From: UBA10649 sp965278965
GTDB taxonomy: Bacteria; Actinomycetota; Actinomycetes; S36-B12
DNA length: 64,000 nucleotides
Reading direction: 5' to 3'
Assembly (NCBI GenBank): GCA_965278965.1
Contig: OZ257127.1
Coordinates: forward strand, 1,426,001-1,490,000
Part shown: positions 56,728-64,000 of the stretch, piece by piece
Layout of the letters: each line of letters starts with the position of its first letter
Numbering within the stretch: position 1 is the first letter of the stretch
Notes under the pieces: generated by a model
What the model saw: the letters and a program-made list of their open reading frames with translations, nothing else
Database searches by the model: none
What the model was told of the DNA's origin: nothing
Position numbers and translations under genes: made by a program

Positions 56728-59700
56728 CACTCCTGCACCGCCCGCAGTAGGTCCGGCTTCGCCAGCCACGCCGTCCGCCGAGCGCCGATCTCGGCGACGA
56801 TTGCGAGCAGCACCAGCACTCCGGCGACCGTTGCGACGACGGGCACCCAGGCGGGGCCGAACCACGGCGCCGGATAGTCCGCGGACGCCGTCGTCAGCAG
56901 GTTGGGCAGCGTGACGGCGGCACCGATCAGACCGGCGACCGCGCCGAGCGCCGTCCCGATAGCCGCGAGCGAAAGCTGCTCGAACCGTCCCGAGCGCACG
57001 AGGACGCGCTGGCTCGCGCCCAGGGAGCGCAGGGCCGCGAGCTCGTAGGCCCGCCTACGTGCGCTGATGTAGGTGCCGGCGAGCACGGTCCCCGCGGCGA
57101 TCGTCAACGCGACGATGGCGGCCACGAGGAACACACGCAACGCCAGCGCGGCACTCCCCCGGCTGAGTTCGGCCAGTCGGTCGTCGACGGTCTCGACCGA
57201 GAGCACCTCGAACCCGTCCGCCTCGATGGCCGCGCGGATCGACGGCGGCGCCTCGGCGGAGAGCCAGACCTGGTAGTCGAGCAGCGTCGGCTCCCCGCCC
57301 ATCACCCCGAGGGCGTACGGCAGGTCGGCCAGGGCACCCGCCCCCAGCGTGCGCGGGAGCACGCCCGTCCCGAGGAGCTGGGAGGGGACCGCGCGACCGT
57401 CGAAGTTCGTGACCTTCGCGCCGCCCCCCGTGCCACCGCTGGCGTCCGTCTGGTTGCCGAAGTAGGCCGGCAGATCGACGGGGTGGTCGGCGACCTCGAC
57501 CGCGGCGCTCGTGCCATCCAGGTCGAAGGTCGTCACGAGTCGTCCCGGCTCCTCGACTGTGACGGTGGCCTCGGGCGGGATGCGGACGAGCAGCGACGAC
57601 GCACCGCTGCGCCACCCCGCCGAGCCCGCCGGCGTCAGGTCGATGTCGCCGGCGGCGTCCCGGGCACCCGAGATCGTCACCGTGCCCGCGGCCCTCGACG
57701 CGAGCGGCACCGGCGAGAAGACGAAGGCCTCCAGGGTGCACTCCACGTCGTCGCACATCGGCAGGTCTGCGCGGTAGGCGGACGTGCCCGGGCGCAGCTC
57801 GCCGAGGTCGACCAGCTGGACGAGCCCGCCGCCGTCGCGCACAGCGACCTCTAGATCGACCACGCCGGAGCCCTCGTAGCCGGCGTCGACGGAGAGCTCG
57901 CCCCGCAGCGGCACGGGGGCGGCGGGCTGCGCCGGGTGAAGCAGTGCGCCGATCTCCCCGTGCGAGCTGCCCACCCACGCGGGATCCCAGGCGGCGAGGG
58001 CGCCGAGCCGCGACGCATCAACGGCGACGAGACCGCCGTTGGACCCGGCCGTGCTGGTCACGGCGGCGAGCGCCTGCGTGCCGCTGGGATCCGCCGCACG
58101 CACGGCCGACAGCAACGCCCCGGGCGACTCCGACTGCACGTGGAGCACCTGCCACCCTCCGGTCTCGGCGCGGGCGACGTCGTCGCGGTTCGCGGAGGCG
58201 ACCGCCCAGCCGTCCACGGCGAACACCGTCAGACCCACGGCGAGCGACAGCAGGATGATCGTGCGCAGCCCGGCGGGCCGGCGGGCGATGTTGGAGGCGG
58301 CCAGGAACGCGGCGACGCGACGGGAGCCGCGGGTTCGCGACACCACCCCGCGTGCGAGCCCAGGCACGACCCGCACCGCGAGCAGACCCATCGTCAGAGC
58401 GATCAGCGACGGAGTCAGCAGCGCGAGGACGTCCGATCCGCCGCGCCGGAGCTGGTAGAGACCGGCGACCAGCAGGGCGATCGCGAACGCGTCGACCGCG
58501 ACGGACCGCGCGAGCCGCGCGCGGCGGCCGCCCGTGCGGCGCAGCTGCTCGAGCACGGGAGCGGTGAGGATGCGGCGGGACGCCAGCGTTGCTGCGACGA
58601 CGCCTCCGAGGAAGCCCACCGCCAGCGCGATCAGCGCGGCCGCGGTGATGGACGTCTGCGTGCCCGGAGCCATCGCGGCATCCGTGACGAGCACGTTGAT
58701 CCCATAGGCGACGGCGACCCCGACCGGCACGGCGACCACCAGGAGCAGCAGCGGTTCGGCGAGTCCGAACGCGAACGTCGATCGCACCCCCATGCCGCGC
58801 AGCTTCGCGAGTGCCACCTCGCCGGCCCGCTCCTCGCTCGTGGCAGAGACGACGAGGAACAGCGCGAACCAGGCGAGGAGTACGAGCGCCGCGCTGACGG
58901 CGAACGACGCGGCGGCGACGTCGGCGAGGTCGGGGTCGAGCGAATCGAGGAACGCGGGCAACCCGCTGGACGCCACCGACTGCGGCCCGACTCCGATCGA
59001 GGAGGGCGTGACGGCGATCGCGGACTCCACGGCCTGCCGGAGCTGGGGCAGCGCGGATGCGTGGACGGACGCCGCGTTGAGGGGCCGGAAGCTGGACGCC
59101 GCCACGTCACCGCTGCCGGCGAGGAACGTGTCCTCGTCCACCACGATCTCGTCGAGGTGGTCCGGGCCGTCCGGGGACTTCGACTGCTGGAACTGGGCGG
59201 GCGGGACGAGGCCCCAGACCGCAAGGTCCGCCGTGTCCGCGTCGTACGTGCCGACGACGTCGACCTGGTCGGTCGCGACATCGCCGCTGATCCCCAGCCG
59301 CAGCACGTCGCCCAGCGCGATGCCTCGTTGGTCGGCCAGCCGGCTGGAGATCATGGCCTCGCCCGCGCGGGACGGACACACGCCGGACGTGAGCCGGACG
59401 GCGTCGCACTGTCCGCGATGCCAGCCGACCTGCGCGACGCCGATGGGGTCGCCCTGGAAGCGGGGCGCCCCGTTGACCACCGTCAGTGCGAGCGTTGCCG
59501 GCCCGTACCACGGGTCCAGCGCGGGATCGGCCGCCCGCTGCGCGACCGCATCCCTCACCTCCGCGGGGCTGAACTGCGACTGGCCCGCTCGCTGCGCGCG
59601 CACGAGCACCCCGGTCGAGACCGGAGCAGCGTTCGACAGGCCCTCCCGTACCAAGGAGTCCGCAGCACTGCTCGCATAGAGCGGCCCGAGGACCGCGCCG

Positions 59701-59792
59701 ACCATGGCGACGACAGCTACCAGAGCCACCGCGACCGAGCTGACCCAGCGCCACCGGAGCCCGCGCAGAACGAGGCCGAGGAAGGTCACCAC
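56727..59792 (-). CDS. FtsX/MacB-like ABC permease
   Basis: A 1021-residue membrane protein with the MacB/FtsX layout duplicated: a first helix (VSSVAVALVAVVAMVGAVLG), a large extracellular domain, three helices (DVAAASFAVSAALVLLAWFALF onward), a central four-helix region, a second extracellular domain and three final helices. GTG 59792 has GAGGTG at 7 bases; GTG 59789 is an equal alternative. With the two ATPases it forms an exporter or a lipoprotein/peptide-release system, not a drug pump with a channel. Confidence 0.9.
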   Translation of the reverse strand: MVTFLGLVLRGLRWRWVSSVAVALVAVVAMVGAVLGPLYASSAADSLVREGLSNAAPVSTGVLVRAQRAGQSQFSPAEVRDAVAQRAADPALDPWYGPATLALTVVNGAPRFQGDPIGVAQVGWHRGQCDAVRLTSGVCPSRAGEAMISSRLADQRGIALGDVLRLGISGDVATDQVDVVGTYDADTADLAVWGLVPPAQFQQSKSPDGPDHLDEIVVDEDTFLAGSGDVAASSFRPLNAASVHASALPQLRQAVESAIAVTPSSIGVGPQSVASSGLPAFLDSLDPDLADVAAASFAVSAALVLLAWFALFLVVSATSEERAGEVALAKLRGMGVRSTFAFGLAEPLLLLVVAVPVGVAVAYGINVLVTDAAMAPGTQTSITAAALIALAVGFLGGVVAATLASRRILTAPVLEQLRRTGGRRARLARSVAVDAFAIALLVAGLYQLRRGGSDVLALLTPSLIALTMGLLAVRVVPGLARGVVSRTRGSRRVAAFLAASNIARRPAGLRTIILLSLAVGLTVFAVDGWAVASANRDDVARAETGGWQVLHVQSESPGALLSAVRAADPSGTQALAAVTSTAGSNGGLVAVDASRLGALAAWDPAWVGSSHGEIGALLHPAQPAAPVPLRGELSVDAGYEGSGVVDLEVAVRDGGGLVQLVDLGELRPGTSAYRADLPMCDDVECTLEAFVFSPVPLASRAAGTVTISGARDAAGDIDLTPAGSAGWRSGASSLLVRIPPEATVTVEEPGRLVTTFDLDGTSAAVEVADHPVDLPAYFGNQTDASGGTGGGAKVTNFDGRAVPSQLLGTGVLPRTLGAGALADLPYALGVMGGEPTLLDYQVWLSAEAPPSIRAAIEADGFEVLSVETVDDRLAELSRGSAALALRVFLVAAIVALTIAAGTVLAGTYISARRRAYELAALRSLGASQRVLVRSGRFEQLSLAAIGTALGAVAGLIGAAVTLPNLLTTASADYPAPWFGPAWVPVVATVAGVLVLLAIVAEIGARRTAWLAKPDLLRAVQE

Positions 59793-59902
59793 GCAGGCAC
59801 CTCGAGGCCGTACTCGGCGAGGGTCACGTGGCTCACGACCGCACCCTAAGCGCCATGCGTGGGTTCCAGGCGGCCTGCACCAGCATCGCCGGAGGTCGTT
59901 GC

Positions 59903-60004
59903 CTACGGACGTGCGCGTTCGCCCCGGACGGCGGCGTCGAGAGGGCCTAGGTCCTTCTCGACCGTTCGGTGGATGACGAGGCGTTCGTCCGTGCTCCGCG
60001 TCAC
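59903..60004 (-). pseudogene. Remnant of a HEPN (DUF86) gene with its middle deleted
   Basis: GTG 60004 overlaps the stop of the MNT gene (GTGA), exactly where the HEPN partner of MNT/HEPN modules begins. The 33 codons read VTRSTDERL, the usual HEPN N-terminus, joined directly to VIHRTVEKDLGPLDAAV, the usual C-terminus. The segment of about 75 residues between, including the RX4-6H RNase motif, is missing. The deletion is in frame. Confidence 0.6.
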
Positions 60005-60501
60005 AGCGGCACGGCCTCGGCGAGAGCTCGCTTGCGTACGTCGTCACGCAGCAGGGCCGAGGTGGTGACATCCACGTCTCGACCGACGATCGCGCGTACG
60101 TCACCGGCGAGGCCTACCAGCGGGAGCACGCCGTGCTTGGCCGCGTCGAAGTCGACGAGCAGGTCGACGTCCGACGCCGGCGTCTCCTCTCCCCGAGCCA
60201 CCGAGCCGAACACGCGGACGTTGCGGATCCGCCGCCGCCGGGCGGCCTCCCGGATCTCGGTGGCCTGATCGCGGAGCTCGGCCAGCAGCTGCCCCTGCGC
60301 CATGGGGGCCGGACGCAACGTGACGTCCAGGGAGGCGCCGGCGGCTCGGATGAGCCGGTCGAGCGTCCGCACCGACGGCGACTTGGCGCCCGACTCGTAT
60401 GCGGCAAGCGTCGGCTGCGACGTGCCGGCTGCCCTCGCGAGCTGCACCTGGGTGAGGCCGGCTCGTGATCGGGCGGTCTTGATGAGGACGGACGCTTCCA
60501 C
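60001..60501 (-). CDS. Xre-type HTH fused to minimal nucleotidyltransferase (MNT antitoxin)
   Basis: A 166-residue protein. Residues 8-55 are an Xre helix-turn-helix (GLTQVQLARAAGTSQPTLAA). Residues 70-166 are a minimal nucleotidyltransferase with G99-S100 in RVFGSVARGE and the metal-binding D111-x-D113 in SDVDLLVDF. MNT proteins AMPylate and neutralise their HEPN RNase partner; here the partner is a deleted remnant overlapping its end. The HTH suggests autoregulation at the inverted repeat just upstream. Confidence 0.9.
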   Translation of the reverse strand: MEASVLIKTARSRAGLTQVQLARAAGTSQPTLAAYESGAKSPSVRTLDRLIRAAGASLDVTLRPAPMAQGQLLAELRDQATEIREAARRRRIRNVRVFGSVARGEETPASDVDLLVDFDAAKHGVLPLVGLAGDVRAIVGRDVDVTTSALLRDDVRKRALAEAVPL

Positions 60502-60510
60502 ACCGCGACC

Positions 60511-60526
60511 ATATCTTTACAGATAT
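60511..60526. promoter_or_regulatory. Probable operator of the HTH-MNT gene
   Basis: ATATCTTTACAGATAT has perfect ATATC/GATAT arms around 6 bases, 10 bases upstream of the ATG (60499-60501). It is markedly AT-rich against its background, so it probably covers the promoter -10 region. Confidence 0.5.
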
Positions 60527-60574
60527 AGTGCGGCAAGACCTGGACCGGCCTCGTCTCCGCCATAGCATCGGTCC

Positions 60575-61177
60575 GTGACGGACTCCCCGGTGGTCGTGCG
60601 CCTGGCGAACCACGCCGACATCGATGCGGTCGCGGAGATGGTGGGTGCGGCGTTCGCGAGGGATCCCGCGTGGCAGTTCATGGTCCCCGCGGATGACGCC
60701 GCCGCGCGCGAGGCTTTCGCCCGCGCCCTCCTTCTTCCCCGTGTCGACCGCGGGACGGCGTGGGTGACCGACGACCATACGGCCGTCGCGATGTGGGACC
60801 GCTGCTCGCAGACCCCCTCGGACCCAGCGGCACACGCCGCGGCGATGGGGGCGTTCCGCGAGGCCGTCGGTGAACAGGTCTGGACTCGCGTCGAGCTCTA
60901 CGACGACGCCGTCAAGGCGGAAGCCCCCTCGAGGCCGTACTGGTACCTCGGCGTGCTCGCGACCCATCCGGGTCACCAGGGTCGGGGACTAGCGACGGCG
61001 GTCCTCGCACCCGGGTTGGCCGCGGCCGAAGCCGACGGGTGGGACTGCTGGCTGGAGACGTCCACCGCCGCCAACAAGACGTTCTACGCACGGCGCGGGT
61101 TCACCGAGGCCGTTGCGGTCGACAACCCGGGCATCCCGCAGACGTGGTGGCTCCGGCGCGCAGCGACGACCCGCTGA
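60575..61177 (+). CDS. GNAT-family N-acetyltransferase
   Basis: A 200-residue GNAT protein. The acetyl-CoA pyrophosphate loop is HPGHQGRGLATAVL (Q/RxxGxG/A), preceded by YWYLGVLAT (beta-4) and followed by LETSTAANKTFYARRGF. It begins at GTG 60575. The substrate is unknown. Confidence 0.9.
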   Translation: MTDSPVVVRLANHADIDAVAEMVGAAFARDPAWQFMVPADDAAAREAFARALLLPRVDRGTAWVTDDHTAVAMWDRCSQTPSDPAAHAAAMGAFREAVGEQVWTRVELYDDAVKAEAPSRPYWYLGVLATHPGHQGRGLATAVLAPGLAAAEADGWDCWLETSTAANKTFYARRGFTEAVAVDNPGIPQTWWLRRAATTR

Positions 61178-61312
61178 GGAGCCGCCGTTGCTGGCATGAG
61201 TCCGGCGATGCCCTCCACCGATGAGCCGGGTGACCAACGCCATTGGATTGCTCACTCTCCCGTGGTGAACTCTGCTATCGCGCCGTACTGGCGCTCGCGA
61301 GGAGGGGTAGCG

Positions 61313-62065
61313 ATGGCCACATTCACCGAAGCCGATGACCTGCAGGGGGCAGAGTTCGCCGGGGTGAATCTGCACGATGCTCGTTTCGTCGACTCCGACC
61401 TCACGGGCGTCGTCATGCGCGAGGTCGAGATCCGGCGTGCCGACATCGACTCACCGCGCCTGTTCAACGGTGAGGGCTTCCTGCTGATCAACGGCGTCGA
61501 CGTGATCCCCCTCGTCGACGCCGAGCTCAACCGTCGCTTCCCCGGTCGCGGCGAGCGACGAGCGACCGACCCCGAGCACCTGCGATCGGCGTGGGCTGCG
61601 GTCGAAGGCACATGGGACGCGACCGTTGCACGAGTCGTCGCGATGCCCGCGGAGGCCATCGACATCTCTGTCGATGGCGAATGGTCATTCGCGCAGACCC
61701 TCAGGCACCTCGTGCTGGCCACCGACGCGTGGCTGGGAAAGGCCGTCCTCGGCCTGGAACAGCCCTTCCACCCCATCGGTCAGCCGTTCGGCGGCGCGGA
61801 GCCCAGCCAGCTCGACCTGTCGGTCTTCCAGACCGATGTCCCCTCCTTCGACGAAGTGCTCCGGGTGCGAGCCGGCCGCGTAGCGATGGTGCGCGATTTC
61901 CTCGCCCGTGTCACGGCCGAGCAGCTTGCCGAGAACCACCCGAGCCCCTGGGCACCAGAGCGCGAAAGAACCACCCTGTCGTGCCTGCACGTGATCCTCG
62001 AAGAGGAGTGGGAGCACCACCGCTACGCCGTGCGGGACCTCGACACAATCGCCGCGCGACGCTGA
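61313..62065 (+). CDS. Pentapeptide-repeat / DinB-like protein
   Basis: A 250-residue protein. Residues 8-45 are pentapeptide-like repeats (LQGAEFAGVNLHDARFVDSD, a right-handed helix). The rest is a DinB-like four-helix bundle (LRSAWAAVEGTWDATVARV, FAQTLRHLVLATDAWLGKAVL, ILEEEWEHHRYAVRDLD) with His residues that could bind a metal or thiol. ATG 61313 has GAGGAGGGG. DinB-family thiol transferases and detoxifying enzymes are close; the role is not known. Confidence 0.8.
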   Translation: MATFTEADDLQGAEFAGVNLHDARFVDSDLTGVVMREVEIRRADIDSPRLFNGEGFLLINGVDVIPLVDAELNRRFPGRGERRATDPEHLRSAWAAVEGTWDATVARVVAMPAEAIDISVDGEWSFAQTLRHLVLATDAWLGKAVLGLEQPFHPIGQPFGGAEPSQLDLSVFQTDVPSFDEVLRVRAGRVAMVRDFLARVTAEQLAENHPSPWAPERERTTLSCLHVILEEEWEHHRYAVRDLDTIAARR

Positions 62066-62100
62066 CGCACGTTCGCGTCACGGGCCGATCGGTGCCCTCG

Positions 62101-62412
62101 TCAGACCGCGTGGTCGTCGATGACCGGCGCGATGTCGAGGAGCGCCACCAGCGCAGCCCGGTGGGCCTCGTACGCCTTTCGGCCGGCGCGCGTGATGGAG
62201 AACGTCGTGCTCGACCCACGACCGCGCCCGGCCTTGGCCACCGTCACGTAGCCGGCGTCCTCCAGTGCCGACATCTGCTTGGACAGGTCGGAGTCGCTCA
62301 GCGCGAGGTGCTCGCGGAGGAAGGCGAACGTGACGTGCGGGGCGTTGGCCACGATTGCCATGGCGGCGAGCCGCTTGGGCGCGTGAATGATCGGGTCGAG
62401 GTCGGCGATCAC
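62101..62412 (-). CDS. Small winged-helix regulator (HTH_34 type)
   Basis: A 103-residue wHTH protein: DLDPIIHAPKRLAAMAIVA, FAFLREHLALSDSDLSKQMSALEDAGYV, and TTFSITRAGRKAYEAHRAAL. This pattern matches the HTH_34/YjcD-like regulators that accompany small membrane proteins. GTG 62412 overlaps the stop of the membrane protein gene as GTGA. It is probably autoregulated through the repeats at 62871-62907. Confidence 0.88.
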   Translation of the reverse strand: MIADLDPIIHAPKRLAAMAIVANAPHVTFAFLREHLALSDSDLSKQMSALEDAGYVTVAKAGRGRGSSTTFSITRAGRKAYEAHRAALVALLDIAPVIDDHAV

Positions 62413-62879
62413 GCGAGCCGAGCCCGCACCGACTTGGCCGCGGTGTTGTAGGCCGAGTCGTACCAGTAGAGCCCGGCCGTCACAAGCACGAACGCGGTGA
62501 TCGCCGCGGCCAGGATCCCGACCACGATCCACGCGAGCGCAACGACGACGAGGACGGCGGCGCACCCGCAGAAGTACCCGCGCCAGACACGCCCGATCTC
62601 CGCGGGCGGTGTTCCCGTCCCGGGCATGGGCAACGCGCCGTGGCTGCGCTGCAACCAGGTGATGGCCGCCGCCTCCAGGGCGAGCAGGATCGCCAGGGAG
62701 GCGAAGAGCAGGGCCTTCGAGTCGGGCAACCAGGCCCACACCCCCACCATCGCGGCGGACCAGAGCCCCGTCGCCGGGGCGAACCAGACCGGCGTCGCCG
62801 GGTAGTGGATGTAGGGGGCCGCCTCGGCTCGGCTGGCCGCCAGCAGCGCCTGACGTGCGTCTTCCCTATTACTTTCCAT
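62409..62879 (-). CDS. Four-helix membrane protein
   Basis: A 156-residue membrane protein with four hydrophobic segments in pairs (PVWFAPATGLWSAAMVGVWA / ALLFASLAILLALEAAAITW and YFCGCAAVLVVVALAWIVVG / AAAITAFVLVTAGLYW). It starts at ATG 62879 inside an inverted repeat. It is co-transcribed with the HTH_34 gene, a common pairing of unknown function. Confidence 0.8.
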   Translation of the reverse strand: MESNREDARQALLAASRAEAAPYIHYPATPVWFAPATGLWSAAMVGVWAWLPDSKALLFASLAILLALEAAAITWLQRSHGALPMPGTGTPPAEIGRVWRGYFCGCAAVLVVVALAWIVVGILAAAITAFVLVTAGLYWYDSAYNTAAKSVRARLA

Positions 62880-62907
62880 ACCGGAAAGTTTATGTGCAAC
62901 TTTCCAT
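62871..62907. promoter_or_regulatory. Operator-like repeats upstream of the membrane/HTH operon
   Basis: ACTTTCC ATACC GGAAAGT (62871-62889) is a perfect 7-bp inverted repeat that overlaps the start codon. ACTTTCCAT recurs at 62899-62907 as a direct repeat. The AT-rich stretch probably also holds the promoter. Confidence 0.5.
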
Positions 62908-62941
62908 TTGTGCAAGTTATTGACGCGAGCCGAGGTCGAGG

Positions 62942-63637
62942 TCACGGGCGGCGGGTGCTCCGCCGGCTCGGCGGGCGAGGGCGGAGCAGCGCCGACTCCA
63001 GGGTGTCCTGCAACCACGCCTGGTACTTGGCCGCGTCCCACCCGCACTGGTCACGCAGGAGTGCGTGGACCTCCGGGCTCGTCGTCGTCCACACGATGTC
63101 AGACGCGTCGCCGACGCCCACCCCGTCGCGCAGGTCGCCGTTGGCGGCGATCCACGACACGATCTGGGTCATCGCCTGGCGCCGCTGCCGTTGCTGGAGA
63201 TCGTCGCGCAGCGAACGGGCATCTGGGTCGACGAGGGCCGCCGAGCGCAGGATCGCATCTACGGGTCCGATCCGCTCGAGCTGCTCGGTGATCCCGCGGG
63301 CGAGCAGGGCGATCTGCAGGCGCTGGTCGGTCTCGCGCCGCATGGCTTGCGGGCCGGGCCGATCCAGCATCGGGACGTCGGCCTCGTCGCCGCCGACCGT
63401 GACGTCCAGGACAGCCTTGAGCAGTCCCTTCTTGCTCCCGTATACGTGGAGGACAGTGTCGGCGGCCACGCCCGCCTCGTTTGCGACCTCGGTCAGGGTC
63501 GTCGCCGGGTAGCCCTGGTCCACGAACAGCGAACGGGCGGCGTCGAGGATCCGAGTCCGGGTCGCGGCGGCCTGCTCGGCGCGCAGCGTCGAGGTGTAAG
63601 GGCGGCGCTTGACAGGCTCGGACATCGGGGCGACCAT
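62942..63637 (-). CDS. TetR-family transcriptional regulator
   Basis: A 231-residue TetR protein. The N-terminal HTH is TRTRILDAARSLFVDQGYPATTLTEVANEAGVAADTV split by the usual turn, followed by LHVYGSKKGLLKAVL. The ligand-binding part is variable. ATG 63637 and ATG 63625 are both possible starts. It is divergent from a SnoaL-like gene with a perfect palindrome between them. Confidence 0.92.
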   Translation of the reverse strand: MVAPMSEPVKRRPYTSTLRAEQAAATRTRILDAARSLFVDQGYPATTLTEVANEAGVAADTVLHVYGSKKGLLKAVLDVTVGGDEADVPMLDRPGPQAMRRETDQRLQIALLARGITEQLERIGPVDAILRSAALVDPDARSLRDDLQQRQRRQAMTQIVSWIAANGDLRDGVGVGDASDIVWTTTSPEVHALLRDQCGWDAAKYQAWLQDTLESALLRPRPPSRRSTRRP

Positions 63638-63650
63638 ACCAACTAATCAT

Positions 63651-63665
63651 TCCAGTCTGACTGGA
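63651..63665. promoter_or_regulatory. Probable TetR operator
   Basis: TCCAGTCTGACTGGA is a perfect 15-bp palindrome with a single central T, in the 47-base gap between the TetR gene and the SnoaL-like gene. Position and symmetry fit a TetR-family site that controls both. Confidence 0.65.
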
Positions 63666-63684
63666 TCGAATATGGGAGATGCTC

Positions 63685-64000
63685 ATGGACCTGCTGGAGC
63701 GCAACAAGGCCACCGTCCGGCGCGTGTTCGACGAGGGGTTCAGCCAGGGCAACATCGACGTCGTAGACGAATCCCTCGCGCCGACGGCGGTGGATCGGCA
63801 TCCGTTCGCGGCGGACCAGTCCGACTTCCGCGAGCACCTCAAGGCCGCCATCACGATGTTCCGCGACGCCATGCCGGACCTTCAAGCCCGGGTCGAGGAC
63901 ATCGTCGCCGAGACCAACGTCGTTGCTGCGCGGGTTCGGATGACCGGCACCCACACCGGTGCCCCACTGTTCGGCGTTCCCGCAGCGGGTCGGCCGGTCG
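63685..64000 (+). CDS. SnoaL-like / ester cyclase family protein, N-terminal part
   Basis: The first 105 residues are present; the 3' end lies beyond the window. The sequence MDLLERNKATVRRVFDEGFS, then NIDVVDESLAP and FREHLKAAITMFRDAMPDLQ, followed by RMTGTHTGAPLFGVPAAGRP, matches the SnoaL-like polyketide cyclase/ester cyclase family (small cone-shaped fold). ATG 63685 has GGGAG at 6 bases; ATG 63679 is in frame. It is the likely target of the divergent TetR. Confidence 0.8.
   Translation, partial: MDLLERNKATVRRVFDEGFSQGNIDVVDESLAPTAVDRHPFAADQSDFREHLKAAITMFRDAMPDLQARVEDIVAETNVVAARVRMTGTHTGAPLFGVPAAGRPV

Noticed and set aside
57936..59849. 637-codon open frame on the + strand opposite the FtsX-like permease
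   Set aside because: It has only Arg/Gly/Asp-rich low-complexity sequence; the permease has clear membrane helices and is in an operon.
60101..60976. Minus-strand frame across the acetyltransferase
   Set aside because: It runs antisense to the GNAT gene and out of frame through the HTH-MNT gene, both of which have clear motifs.

Overview
The window is uniformly GC-rich apart from one lower-GC patch. Its genes are tightly packed, often with ATGA or GTGA overlaps, and GTG starts are common. The gene content (ROK-controlled xylose import, PepD/HtrA-like protease, GT61 glycosyltransferases, 3Fe-4S ferredoxin with P450) points to a free-living actinobacterium, probably of the Micrococcales. That placement is inference from gene content and codon use. 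There is no rRNA, no recognisable transposase, no phage module and no CRISPR array.

Region 1 (1-15614) is a catabolic cluster. A glutamine-synthetase-like gamma-glutamyl ligase, two class I glutamine amidotransferase-fold hydrolases, a cytochrome P450 and a MarR regulator lie in alternating orientations. They are followed by an eight-gene operon: aldehyde dehydrogenase, class III extradiol dioxygenase, FAH-family hydrolase, 3Fe-4S ferredoxin, ferredoxin reductase, PLP decarboxylase, an unrecognised Rossmann-like 515-residue protein and a ThDP enzyme. Each of the three divergent gaps carries one copy of a 16-bp imperfect palindrome of the form CGTTnGGG..C.AAyS, which is a likely common operator. 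The cluster reads as a gamma-glutamylation-dependent aromatic amine or amino-acid degradation route that uses a class I P450 system. This is the best candidate here for an undescribed pathway.

Region 2 (15654-25329) holds an L,D-transpeptidase and a Gfo/Idh oxidoreductase. It continues with a xylose-type sugar locus: xylulokinase, binding protein, single-domain ABC ATPase, permease, ROK repressor and aldose epimerase. A small, very acidic protein ends it. The sugar locus has an 11-bp inverted repeat upstream of the binding protein and a strong hairpin just after it.

Region 3 (25419-35857) holds a two-component system and a divergent cation-diffusion transporter. An unusual 97-bp-period array of nested hairpins follows. 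Next come an SDR, formyltetrahydrofolate deformylase, a membrane alpha/beta hydrolase, a dimethylglycine/sarcosine dehydrogenase-like FAD-GcvT fusion and a potassium channel.

Region 4 (35872-51098) is a mosaic of small regulator-target pairs (HxlR-QorB type, ArsR-SRPBCC, HxlR-thioredoxin), tRNA-Lys, rpiB with an ATP-grasp gene, and a surface polysaccharide set (two GT61 paralogues plus a heparinase-like protein). It ends with an HtrA protease, tsaC, a zincin, and tRNA-Glu and tRNA-Asp with a strong terminator.

Region 5 (51099-64000) begins with a secreted protein and tRNA-Phe. Beside the tRNA lies a lower-GC segment carrying a beta-propeller/FGE-like secreted protein, bounded by a truncated nuclease-like gene. 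It continues with a three-gene MacB/Lol-type ABC exporter and an MNT antitoxin whose HEPN partner has lost its middle. GNAT and DinB proteins, a small HTH/membrane pair, and a TetR regulator divergent from a SnoaL-like protein complete the window.
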